Shown: positions 40,430 to 48,596 of the stretch, in pieces
How positions within the stretch are numbered: position 1 is the first letter of the stretch
Layout: every line of letters begins with the position of its first letter
NCBI GenBank assembly: GCA_017302435.1
Contig: JAFLDL010000024.1
Coordinates: forward strand, 1 to 64,000
DNA length: 64,000 bases
Direction of reading: 5' to 3'
From: Candidatus Accumulibacter necessarius
Lineage (GTDB): Bacteria > Pseudomonadota > Gammaproteobacteria > Burkholderiales > Rhodocyclaceae
The notes under the pieces: generated by a model
Told to the model about the DNA's origin: nothing
What the model saw: only the letters and a program-made list of their open reading frames with translations
Database searches by the model: none
Position numbers and translations under genes: made by a program

Positions 40430-41259
40430 TTGCCCTCCATCTGGCCAGCGAGCATCTCCCGTGTCACCGGCACCGGCTTCTCCCCTGCATTGGCGGGTCG
40501 AACGGCAACGACGCCGACGGAAATGTTGTCGCTGCCGTCCCGCTCGCGCGCAAGCTCGATCAGCCGCCGACAGGCAGCCTGGGGGTCAGAGGATTCCACC
40601 ACCTGGGCAATCTCGCTCGGCTCGATACTGTCGTACAGGCCATCGGAGCAGAGCACGAAGCAGTCGCCGACCTCCGGCCGGTCGCTGCTCTGGGCGGTGA
40701 CAATCAGATCGGGGCGGGTGCCCAGGGAACGTAGCAGCACACTGCGCTCCGGGTGATGGCGTGCCTGCTCAGCCGTGATCAGCCCATCGCTCACCATCTG
40801 TTGCACGAGCGAGTCATCCCTGGTCAGTTGCGTTACCCGGCCATCAGAAAGCCGGTAAAGGCGGCTGTCACCCACATGCACAAACAACACCCGCTGCCCG
40901 ACCAGAACCAGGGCCGTGACCGTGGTCCCCATCCCCATAAGCGTCTCGTTCGCCTCAGCCGCGCAAAAAACCGCCGCATTGGCTTTGCGAAGCGCTCCTT
41001 CGATCGCCCGCTGAGGATCGTCATCCGGCGTGGCGAAGTATTCACGGCAGATCGTCTCCACCGCCAGTCTGCTCGCCACCTCGCCGCCGTTATGCCCGCC
41101 CATGCCATCCGCCACCACCGCCAGCACGCCTCGCCGATGACGTTCGTCGTGATTGCCGGGGGAAACGAAAGCGATCGCGTCCTGGTTGCCGGTTCGCACG
41201 CAGCCGATGTCCGTGGCCATGCAGGTCTCGACAGTGTAATACGCCGGTGCCTCCGTCAT
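40426..41259 (-). CDS. PP2C-family Ser/Thr phosphatase
   Basis: 277 residues from the ATG at 41259, 7 bases after the preceding kinase stop; longer starts at 41310 or 41352 would overlap that kinase. PP2C motifs are complete: GCVRTGNQDA, VVADGMGGHNGGEVAS, FVHVGDSRLYR, LCSDGLYD and SDNISV. It would remove phosphate from Ser/Thr residues placed by the flanking kinases. It is soluble, without a membrane segment. The order kinase-phosphatase-kinase with overlapping junctions indicates a single regulatory unit. Confidence 0.95.
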   Translation of the reverse strand: MTEAPAYYTVETCMATDIGCVRTGNQDAIAFVSPGNHDERHRRGVLAVVADGMGGHNGGEVASRLAVETICREYFATPDDDPQRAIEGALRKANAAVFCAAEANETLMGMGTTVTALVLVGQRVLFVHVGDSRLYRLSDGRVTQLTRDDSLVQQMVSDGLITAEQARHHPERSVLLRSLGTRPDLIVTAQSSDRPEVGDCFVLCSDGLYDSIEPSEIAQVVESSDPQAACRRLIELARERDGSDNISVGVVAVRPANAGEKPVPVTREMLAGQMEGK

Positions 41260-41266
41260 CGACGGC

Positions 41267-42523
41267 TCACTGTCGCCCTGTCGGTCGGAGCTGCCAGGCC
41301 AGAAACTCATTACCGATCTGGCGAACCTCGAACTCCACGTGTTCATCTTCATGCCCCTCTCGCTTGAGGATCAATGCAACATGGGCGCCTACCGGATACC
41401 GCTTTTCGAACACGATCGCCGTCGTGCCAAGCAGCTTTCCATCTTCGTAGATATCTGCCGGGCCGTCTATGGTACCGATGCGCACCAACCTCAGCGAGGC
41501 ACCCTGGGGCTCGGCAGGGAGCGCTTGCTCGGCGTTTGCCTTGGGCGGGGAGTCCGTCGCGGGATCCGGACGCAACTTCCAGAAGAACCCGGCCAGCACC
41601 ACGCCGGCCAGCAGCAGTCCGGCGCCAAGCAGAGGCCAGTTTTCCGGCAAGGCCGACCGCGAGTCTGATCGAAGCCGGCTCTCCACCGGGGTACGGGCCG
41701 GCGGTGACCGACCCGGTGTCGGGAGATCGTCGAGCAGTGCACGGGCGTCAGCATAGCGCTCGGCAGCATCGCGGCGAAGGCAGCGCCCGACAATGCGCAT
41801 CAGATCGCCCGACAGCGGCGACGACAGAGTCGGGGTACGGTACTCTGCCCGGGTGATGCGATCGCAGAGTACACCCACCGAGTCGGCTGCGAACGGCATG
41901 TTCGCAGTCAGCATCTCGTAGAACAGCACGCCCAGTGACCAGACATCCGCTCGCGCATCAGCCGACTTGCCCCTGATCTGTTCGGGAGCTAGGTAATCCA
42001 TCGTGCCGACGCAGCCGCCGACCATCGTCAGCTGCCTGCTGCTGGGATCCCTGGCAATGCCAAAGTCGAGCAGCTTGACCTGTCCACTCGAACCCAGCTT
42101 GATGTTCGACGATTTGATGTCCCGATGGAGAATGCCGCGCTCGTGGAGATAGGCGATCGCTTCAACCACGGAACGAAAGACGGCGAGCGCTTCGTCCCCC
42201 GGCAGGCCGGCGCGAGTCTGCTGTATGCGATCATGGAGGGAAATGCCGTCAACGTACTCCATGATGATGCACGGACGCCCTTCAAACTCTACGAAATCAT
42301 AGAGTTCGGCAATATGGGGATGGTGCAGCCCGGCCTGGATTCGCGCCTCGTTGACGAAGCGCTCGGCCAGGCGCAGCCCGGGCTCGACACGCGCGAGTAT
42401 CTTGATGGCAACGACACGCCCGATCCTCGAGTGAACCGCACGGTATACCTCGCCCATGCCACCTGCCCCGAGCGATTCGAGTAGACGGTACTCGCCGATC
42501 ACGGCGTTGGCGAGAGTCGTCAT
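41267..42523 (-). CDS. Transmembrane Ser/Thr protein kinase with PEGA-like C-terminus
   Basis: 418 residues. The glycine loop is LGAGGMGEVYRA, Lys41 is in VAIK, HRDIKSSN is at 133-140, DFG at 153-155 and LAPEQ at the activation-loop end. A transmembrane helix spans about 297-316. The periplasmic tail contains a PEGA-like segment (ADIYEDGKLLGTTAI, YPVGAHVALILKREGHEDE), a fold often linked to envelope sensing or binding. It is distinct in sequence from the other kinase of the operon, so the pair is not a recent duplication. It begins 29 bases after the FHA protease gene. Confidence 0.94.
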   Translation of the reverse strand: MTTLANAVIGEYRLLESLGAGGMGEVYRAVHSRIGRVVAIKILARVEPGLRLAERFVNEARIQAGLHHPHIAELYDFVEFEGRPCIIMEYVDGISLHDRIQQTRAGLPGDEALAVFRSVVEAIAYLHERGILHRDIKSSNIKLGSSGQVKLLDFGIARDPSSRQLTMVGGCVGTMDYLAPEQIRGKSADARADVWSLGVLFYEMLTANMPFAADSVGVLCDRITRAEYRTPTLSSPLSGDLMRIVGRCLRRDAAERYADARALLDDLPTPGRSPPARTPVESRLRSDSRSALPENWPLLGAGLLLAGVVLAGFFWKLRPDPATDSPPKANAEQALPAEPQGASLRLVRIGTIDGPADIYEDGKLLGTTAIVFEKRYPVGAHVALILKREGHEDEHVEFEVRQIGNEFLAWQLRPTGRQ

Positions 42524-42552
42524 GAGCCGTCGGCGCCCGCGCAGTCAATTGC

Positions 42553-44667
42553 TTACTGGATCACGGCCTTGACTTCCATCAGATCCTTGGCGAACTTGAT
42601 GGGCACCGCGAAGGTAATGGTCGGGTTACCGGCATAAAAGATCCCGACCACCCGACCGCGTTCGTCAAAAACCGGACCGCCGCTGTTGCCCGGACCGGTG
42701 GCGTTGGCAGTCAGCTGATAGGAATCGGACTCGCTGTAGTAATCACCTGTTGCACCGCCAGTCCGGGTCACCGTGCCGCGTATCACCTTGCCGATCGCCC
42801 CTGGCGTGACGGTCGGTACCGGTATGTCCACGATGGTCACGCCCGGATCGAGCATGTCCCTCGATTTGCCGGCAAAGAAAACCTTGGGGGACACCCCCGG
42901 GTAGCCGAGTACGGTGATCGGGTCGCCCGGTTTGACGCCACCATCGCCGCCCGACTCGGGTGCCAGCGGCGTGGGTTTGACCGCCGCCGGCGTGTCCACC
43001 TTGATCAGGGCCACGTCGTGCTCGTCCGAGACCCTGGCGAGTTTGGCAGGGATGCGCAGCTTGTTGTTGGCGAAAGTGACCTCCAGCCGGTCATGCCGTC
43101 CGGCAACCGGCTTCTGCTCACCGAGGGGCGTTTGCGACCAGACGCTTTGTTCCGGATACCAGCGGTGCTCGGGAACCTTCTCGACGGCGACCAGTTCCTT
43201 CTTCTGGTTGAATTCGAGCCGCACGCCCGCCGGTAGCACATGGGCGGTCTTCCACGGGGCAGCGACATGCCGATTGGTCAGGATGAAGCCATTCTCGGTC
43301 ACGGCGAATCCCGATCCGGAGTGGCTGCCGCCGATCGGCACGCTGTTCTTCTGCGCCTGGGGTGTCAATACCGGCTCCAGGTCACCTTTCGGCGTCCGCA
43401 CGTAGGCCGGCTTGCCTTGCCAGGATTGGTGATACAGCGGTTGCCCCGAAGCAAGGTCAATCAGCTTCCAGCTCACTTCGATGTATACCGTCGATCCTGA
43501 ATAGGCCGCGGCAATTTCCTTCGGCGTCATGACATCCTGCATTGCCTTGACTTTCGACGCGGTCGCCTCCGATTGCGATTTTGCGGCCTGGACCTGCGAA
43601 CTGGTCGCCTCGATCTTTTTGTCCGTCTCCCGGCCGATGAAGATGAAAGCGCCGACCACGACGGCTACCAGCGCCAGCACCCCTGCCACGATGTTGACCA
43701 TCGACTTGCGCGATTCCACCTTGGTCTCCGTGATCAGCCGTTCAACCGTCTCCTTGCCCACTCCGCGCACGCCGGGCGTCATCGCCGAGGCACCGGCTGT
43801 CTCGCTGCCGGTGTTTGCAGCCGCGGCCGGGGCGACCGTCGCCTCCCGCGTCTTCGCTGCCTCGCGCAGATCGAACTGACGCGTCGCCCGCAGCGCGTCG
43901 GCAGGCGGCGGATCGAGCTGGAACGTGAGCTCTGGCCCACCAGCGCCGAACTGAATGAGGTCACCATGGTGCAGTGTGAGACTGTCGCGGATCCGCGCGC
44001 CGTTGACGAATACGCCGTTTCGACTGTTGAGGTCGACGAGCGTAAACCCCTTCTGCTGCGAATCGCGCTTGATCGTCGCATGGTTGCGGCTCACCGTATC
44101 GTCGCGCTCGGCGTCGTAGGAGACGCTGGCAGCAGGGTCGCGTCCGAAGGTGATCTCGGTTGTCGGCGCAACCGGGAAGCTCACCTCCTGGTTCGCTTTC
44201 GAGCCGGTCATGTGCCGGAGTACCACGCGTTGCGGCCGTACATCGGCGCTCGCCGCCGTCCCCAGCGAAATCTCCCGGGTGGGTGTTCCCTGCCTGAGAT
44301 CAATCTGGCGTGTCGCCTTCGGCGTCAGGGCAGGCGGCGGGTCCATCTGGAAGCTGAATTCCGGGCCCCCGGCTCCCAGCTGAACGACGTCGCCGTGATG
44401 CAGCGCTGTGCTGCCGGCTATCCGCGACTGGTTGACGAAGACCCCGTTGCGGCTGCCCAGATCGGTGAGAATGAAGACCGTGTTCTGTGCAGGATCACGA
44501 GTGATTCTGGCATGGTTGCGACTGACCGCATCGTCACGCTCCATGTCGTAGGCGACGGTCGATGCCGCGTCTCGACCAAGCGAGATCTCCGGCACCTGGT
44601 CGAGGGGAAAACTGACCTCCTGGTTTGCTTTCGAGCCCGAAAGGTGCTTGATGACGACACGTTCCAT
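42553..44667 (-). CDS. Tandem-FHA, membrane-anchored trypsin-like serine protease
   Basis: 704 residues. Two FHA domains (about 4-105 and 147-250) carry the phosphothreonine-binding pattern: GRD, SRNHA, and (D/N)L(G/N)SRNG. A linker leads to a transmembrane helix at about 325-344, a short coiled region, and a trypsin/DegP-type domain with His467 (LTNRHV), Asp551 (DEHDVALIKVD) and Ser662 (GNSGGP). The topology should place the FHA domains in the cytoplasm and the protease in the periplasm. No PDZ domain follows. As the first gene of the operon with two kinases and a phosphatase, it is probably controlled by phosphorylation. Start supported by GGGAGG eight bases upstream. Confidence 0.93.
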   Translation of the reverse strand: MERVVIKHLSGSKANQEVSFPLDQVPEISLGRDAASTVAYDMERDDAVSRNHARITRDPAQNTVFILTDLGSRNGVFVNQSRIAGSTALHHGDVVQLGAGGPEFSFQMDPPPALTPKATRQIDLRQGTPTREISLGTAASADVRPQRVVLRHMTGSKANQEVSFPVAPTTEITFGRDPAASVSYDAERDDTVSRNHATIKRDSQQKGFTLVDLNSRNGVFVNGARIRDSLTLHHGDLIQFGAGGPELTFQLDPPPADALRATRQFDLREAAKTREATVAPAAAANTGSETAGASAMTPGVRGVGKETVERLITETKVESRKSMVNIVAGVLALVAVVVGAFIFIGRETDKKIEATSSQVQAAKSQSEATASKVKAMQDVMTPKEIAAAYSGSTVYIEVSWKLIDLASGQPLYHQSWQGKPAYVRTPKGDLEPVLTPQAQKNSVPIGGSHSGSGFAVTENGFILTNRHVAAPWKTAHVLPAGVRLEFNQKKELVAVEKVPEHRWYPEQSVWSQTPLGEQKPVAGRHDRLEVTFANNKLRIPAKLARVSDEHDVALIKVDTPAAVKPTPLAPESGGDGGVKPGDPITVLGYPGVSPKVFFAGKSRDMLDPGVTIVDIPVPTVTPGAIGKVIRGTVTRTGGATGDYYSESDSYQLTANATGPGNSGGPVFDERGRVVGIFYAGNPTITFAVPIKFAKDLMEVKAVIQ

Positions 44668-44730
44668 CTGACCATCCTCCCTGTGAGTGCCATTGAAAGT
44701 CGTTGACTACGGATACCCCACCCGCGAGCG

Positions 44731-44759
44731 AGTGTAACCCAAGGTTCATCGACCTTCAA
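44731..44759 (-). promoter_or_regulatory. Sigma70-like promoter of the FHA protease/kinase operon
   Basis: On the minus strand TTGAAG and TACACT are separated by exactly 17 bases, about 60 bases before the protease ATG. Each hexamer matches the consensus at four of six positions. The 315-base gap (44668-44982) otherwise has no gene. It also contains a short palindrome GTGTCGACAC at 44786-44795, upstream of the promoter. Confidence 0.55.
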
Positions 44760-44982
44760 CTGTACGCCAAGAGCGGTTGGCACGCGTGTCGACACAGAGA
44801 GGGAGCGCGCGAATCCACTGATTTGATGCCTGTTTGCCGGTAGTACGACGGCAGTTCTCCGAACTCACCTGGCATCGTGTCTTCCCGATCAGCACTGACG
44901 ACCATTACGAACGTATGCGACCTGGCGAGACGTTACAGGCGCGACCTGCCTGTACGCCAGGCGGACGGAGATTCAAAGGATG

Positions 44983-45705
44983 TCAATCAAACGATTCCTT
45001 TCCTGGCAACGCTGGCCCTACGGATCCCGTGACGCTGTGCGGTTTGCCTTGGCTCCGTCCCCGGCGCAGGTCAACACGGTTGGGCGAACGCCGGCCCGTC
45101 CTGACGCGCGCACTGCCGGACTCGCTGCTCTGCTGCCATTCGGAGATTGACAGTGCCCCACGCTCGCGTAACAGTCGCAGATGGTCGGGCCGCCGCCTGC
45201 CGTACTTCACCGCTAGCCGGTCCAGGTAGCGAAGCCATGCATCGATGTCGGCCCGATCTGCCATTGTCGCTTCCTCGGGCAGCTTGACATTCCAGACCTC
45301 TTGCCGGTAGACGAAGTGGGCCCAGTCGTATAGCAGCTCGTTCCTGGCGCGCATTCCGACTGCATTGGGATTGGCGCCGGCATCCAATAGAATGCGCACC
45401 ATCTCGGCGTCCATGTTCAGGACGGCAATGAGAAGTGGGGTTGAACCATCCTCACTGAGACCTTGCGGATCAGCGCCAAGCCGCAACATCTCGCGGATCA
45501 CCTCGTACTTGCGCGTGGTCGGGAAGAGCTCCAGGTCGCTGATGACCCGCTCGAGCATCGTGTCGCCGAAGCGATCCTTGCCATTCAGGTCAAAGCCGCC
45601 CACGACCTGAGCCCGCATCGCCTCGATGTCGCCCCCGCAAGCGCTCGACAAGAAGAGTCGAGCGCGCTCTTCGACGTCACGGTACGGCTGTCTGTTCTCC
45701 TCCAT
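44983..45705 (-). CDS. Ankyrin-repeat protein
   Basis: 240 residues, Shine-Dalgarno AAGGAG eight bases before ATG. The recognisable repeat is DGSTPLLIAVLNMDAEMVRILLDAGANPNAVG at about 85-117, preceded by weaker repeats (FGDTMLERVISDLE, VIREMLRLGADPQGL). The C-terminal 50 residues are basic and low-complexity. Ankyrin repeats bind proteins. It is soluble, with no signal peptide. It lies upstream of the FHA-kinase operon on the same strand but is separated by that operon's promoter, so it may be an independent unit. Confidence 0.75.
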   Translation of the reverse strand: MEENRQPYRDVEERARLFLSSACGGDIEAMRAQVVGGFDLNGKDRFGDTMLERVISDLELFPTTRKYEVIREMLRLGADPQGLSEDGSTPLLIAVLNMDAEMVRILLDAGANPNAVGMRARNELLYDWAHFVYRQEVWNVKLPEEATMADRADIDAWLRYLDRLAVKYGRRRPDHLRLLRERGALSISEWQQSSESGSARVRTGRRSPNRVDLRRGRSQGKPHSVTGSVGPALPGKESFD

Positions 45706-45778
45706 CCGAAACTCCTTCCTTGATAATCGCCAGGGTTCCAGGCCGCATCGACCAGACCTCGGCTGTCATGCCATCCCG

Positions 45779-46348
45779 TCAGGGTGTTGCGAAGGCCGCT
45801 CGCCCAAGCCCGGAAGGCTGCGCCGCGTTTCGTCCCTGGCAGGGAAGAGGGTCCGCGGTCAGGCATCTCCCCGCAGCAGTCAATTTGCGGTTCGCGACCG
45901 GGGATCTCTGACGCCAGGAAGACGCCGATACCCGCGCGATTGCACGCTGTGCGGCCCGAAAATCGGGCCGTCCTGCAAGCGCTGACTGGAATGCGCTGAT
46001 GGCTTGCTGATAACGTCGCAGGCGGAACAGCACAACTCCGAGGTCATACCAGGCGGCAGCCACGGTCGACCCCGGAACACGCGCTGCGCGCAGACACTGG
46101 GCCGAGGCGCGCAAGCGGCTGTCGACGTGGAGGTGACTGTCGCGATCGAGGCCTCGGCATGCCGCCGTGTTGAATGCCTCGATAGCCTCTTCGCGGCGCC
46201 CGGTGCGGTAATACACCAGACCGAGAAACTGCAGCGATACGAGGTCATCGGGGATCGCCTCCAGGATGCGGCAGGCAATCCGTTCGGCCTGCAGGAAATT
46301 GCCCGCCTGATAGAAGGTGCCGAAAAGCTCCAGCAGGGCATCGATCAT
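45779..46348 (-). CDS. TPR-repeat protein
   Basis: 189 residues with two or three tetratricopeptide repeats (NFLQAERIACRILEAIPDD, LGLVYYRTGRREEAIEAFN, WYDLGVVLFRLRRYQQAISAFQSAL). The C-terminus is basic and unstructured. TPRs mediate protein contacts. No enzyme domain is visible. The final residues are low-complexity, so the true 3' end may differ if a frameshift exists. It lies 73 bases upstream of the ankyrin gene, and the two may be co-transcribed. Confidence 0.65.
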   Translation of the reverse strand: MIDALLELFGTFYQAGNFLQAERIACRILEAIPDDLVSLQFLGLVYYRTGRREEAIEAFNTAACRGLDRDSHLHVDSRLRASAQCLRAARVPGSTVAAAWYDLGVVLFRLRRYQQAISAFQSALAGRPDFRAAQRAIARVSASSWRQRSPVANRKLTAAGRCLTADPLPCQGRNAAQPSGLGRAAFATP

Positions 46349-46697
46349 CGGCAGGCCCCCGGGGAGGCGGAAGGCCGCCGCCTCGCCGTTGCCGCCGGGC
46401 TGAAAGTCAAGGCGATAGTGGCCGGCGAGCCAATAGCCGGATGCTCACGGTGTATCCGGCGAACCTCCGCATGCGCGACGGCAACCATCGGCAACGGACT
46501 CTCCTCCCTGTCGGGCGGCGTCCGGGTCATTGAGCGATGCGTTGCAAGGCAAGCTTGACGCGTTGAAAGGGATGTCAGGATAAAGCGGTTTGCTGCTGCG
46601 CTGGCTGTCCTGCCTGCCATGATGACACCTCCATCGATCGATTATGTGCCCGCATTCTGCTGCGCAGGCCACCAGGTGGCCAGTGGAAAGTCTCCCG
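46349..46697. other. Gene-free interval holding a long repeat
   Basis: No frame here looks coding. The right half contains one copy of the 135-base direct repeat and the left arm of the 43-base palindrome. It separates the GGDEF-EAL gene from the TPR gene. Confidence 0.5.
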
Positions 46698-46719
46698 TCA
46701 TGGGCGGGAAATTTTCCCG
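46579..46719 (+). repeat. Direct repeat, family 2, copy at the 3' side of the GGDEF-EAL gene
   Basis: Shares GATAAAGCGGT at its left end, CTGCCTGCC, and a 66-base ungapped tract from ATTCTG to TTTCCCG (46654-46719) with the copy at 48739-48871. About 46 of 66 bases match by hand alignment. Both copies have the same orientation, and the gene lies between them. Confidence 0.6.
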
Positions 46720-46733
46720 CCCATGACGGGAGA
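46691..46733. repeat. Perfect 43-base palindrome over the GGDEF-EAL stop codon
   Basis: Two 21-base arms (46691-46711 and 46713-46733) are exact reverse complements around a single T. The minus-strand stop codon of the GGDEF-EAL gene (46698-46700) lies inside the arm, so the last codons are part of the hairpin. It may act as a terminator, an mRNA-stabilising structure or a binding site. Confidence 0.85.
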
Positions 46734-48596
46734 GCCGCTGCCGCGGCAGGCGAACGAGTGACGCCATGTCTCGAAGGCGGGTGCCCCGTGTTGATGTCCT
46801 GCCGCGGTCAACACCGCCGAATCGTGGTAAGGCAGGCGTTCGTGCCGCGCGGTCCAGGCGGCTGCCGGCTGCCATGAGCCTAACCAGCGGGGCAGCTCCG
46901 CGCCCGGCATCGGACAGGCAATGCCGTAGCCCTGCGCCAGCTCGCACCCGAGCCGAAGCAACAATTCACCCTGGGCGATGGTTTCCACGCCCTGGGCGAT
47001 CACCTGACGGCGAAAAGCCCTGGCCAGGCGTACTCCCGCTTCGACGATGGCCACTCCATCCGGGTCGTTGAGGATGTCGCGCACAAGGCCCTGGTCGAGC
47101 TTCAGCAAGTCCACTGGCAGGCCCCGGAGAGAGGTGAACGAGTAGAAGCCGCTGCCGAAGCCGTCCAGAGCCCAGCGTACGCGCATCGCGCGGCAGGCAT
47201 GCATGACCCGGGAGAGGTGTGCCAAGCGCCCAATCGTGATCGTCTCGGGGACTTCGAGTTCCAGGCAGCAGGGGTCAACATCAGGGTGGACGGCGAGCAG
47301 CGCGAACAGGTTCTGCGCGAAGTCGTCCTGCTGCAGCTGACAGGCGCCAACGTTCACACTGACCGGTACGCTCAGCCCGGCACTACGCCATTCGGCCATC
47401 TGGCTCAGCGCCGTGTCGATCACCCATTCACCCAGCTCGATGCTGAGCGAATGGTCCTCGATGATGGGCAGGAAGGCTGCGGGCGGCAGCAAGCCTCGTG
47501 CGGGGTTCTGCCAGCGGATCAGTGCTTCGGCGCCAATGACCTGGCCGGTTTTCATGTTCACCTTGGGCTGGTAATACAGGACGAACTCGCGCCGGTCGAG
47601 GGCCAGGCGCACAGCCTCCAGTTTTTCGCGCCGGGTCTCGCGCCGGGTCGTCACCACCGCCTCCTGTCTCTCCTCGAACAGGCAGCAACGGTTCTTGCCC
47701 GCCTGCTTGGCCCGATACATGGCCTGGTCGGCACGGCGCAGCAGCAGCTCAACCTCGGTCCCGTCCCGCGGATAGATCGCCACGCCAATGCTGGAGGAAA
47801 CCTGCACGACCTGGTGCTCTGCCGTTACTGGTTCTGCAGCGGCCTGCAACAAGCGTTCGAGCACCGGCTCCCCGTCGTCGGGACATTCCAGATCGACCAG
47901 CAGGGCGACGAACTCGTCGCCACCGATACGGGCCAGCGTGTCACCCTCTCGCAGGGCTGTCTTCATGCGTTGCGCAACGGCGATCAGCAGTGCATCGCCG
48001 ACATCATGCCCGTGGAGGTCGTTGACCTCCTTGAAGCCGTCGAGATCAATATAGGCCACCGCCAGGGAGCGGGCGCGCCGCTGGTTCTGGGCCATGGCCT
48101 GACGCAGACGGTCGGCCAGAAGCAGACGGTTGGGCAGGCTGGTCAATCCATCGTAGTAGGCCGCACGTTCAAGCTGTTGCTCGCGTACCTTCATGGGCGT
48201 GATGTCGATCAACAGGGCAACATGGTTCCGCACCGTTCCGTCAGCATTGCGCAGAGTCGTGACGGTCAGCATTTCCGCATAAACCTCGCCGTTCTTGCGC
48301 TGCTTCCAGACTTCTCCGGACCAGTGACCGGAGGCGACGAGAGCCTGTGACATTTCGCTGAGGCAATCCGGCTGTCGACCGGACTGGAGCATGAGCAGCT
48401 GCCGTCCGATGACTTCTTCGCGGCTGTAGCCGGTGATGCGGGTAAACGCTTCGTTCACGGCGACGATGGTGTGGGCAGCATCGGTGATCATGATGCCCTC
48501 GCGGGCATGCGCGAACACACCGGCGGCAAGTGGCTGCTGTCGATCTGCTGCGGACCAGCACAGCTGGCTGATCGATCTCGATGCGTCAGCTTTCAT
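46698..48596 (-). CDS. PAS-GGDEF-EAL cyclic-di-GMP signalling protein
   Basis: 632 residues from the ATG at 48596, which has GGAG seven bases upstream; longer starts at 48608 and 48752 exist. A PAS domain (about 25-135) precedes GGDEF at 225-229 (intact, so cyclase activity is plausible) and an EAL domain (E357-A-L). In the EAL part two conserved acidic positions are altered: the usual DDFG is LDGF at 477-480 and AEGVE is AQGVE (Gln535). Phosphodiesterase activity may be lost. It lacks membrane segments. The C-terminal 60 residues are not conserved and end in the palindrome. Confidence 0.93.
   Translation of the reverse strand: MKADASRSISQLCWSAADRQQPLAAGVFAHAREGIMITDAAHTIVAVNEAFTRITGYSREEVIGRQLLMLQSGRQPDCLSEMSQALVASGHWSGEVWKQRKNGEVYAEMLTVTTLRNADGTVRNHVALLIDITPMKVREQQLERAAYYDGLTSLPNRLLLADRLRQAMAQNQRRARSLAVAYIDLDGFKEVNDLHGHDVGDALLIAVAQRMKTALREGDTLARIGGDEFVALLVDLECPDDGEPVLERLLQAAAEPVTAEHQVVQVSSSIGVAIYPRDGTEVELLLRRADQAMYRAKQAGKNRCCLFEERQEAVVTTRRETRREKLEAVRLALDRREFVLYYQPKVNMKTGQVIGAEALIRWQNPARGLLPPAAFLPIIEDHSLSIELGEWVIDTALSQMAEWRSAGLSVPVSVNVGACQLQQDDFAQNLFALLAVHPDVDPCCLELEVPETITIGRLAHLSRVMHACRAMRVRWALDGFGSGFYSFTSLRGLPVDLLKLDQGLVRDILNDPDGVAIVEAGVRLARAFRRQVIAQGVETIAQGELLLRLGCELAQGYGIACPMPGAELPRWLGSWQPAAAWTARHERLPYHDSAVLTAAGHQHGAPAFETWRHSFACRGSGSPVMGGKISRP

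Noticed and set aside
39014-44667. Type VI secretion threonine-phosphorylation module (PpkA/PppA/Fha)
   Set aside because: Kinase, phosphatase and FHA are present, but the FHA domains are on a serine protease and no T6SS structural gene is within 20 kb on either side.
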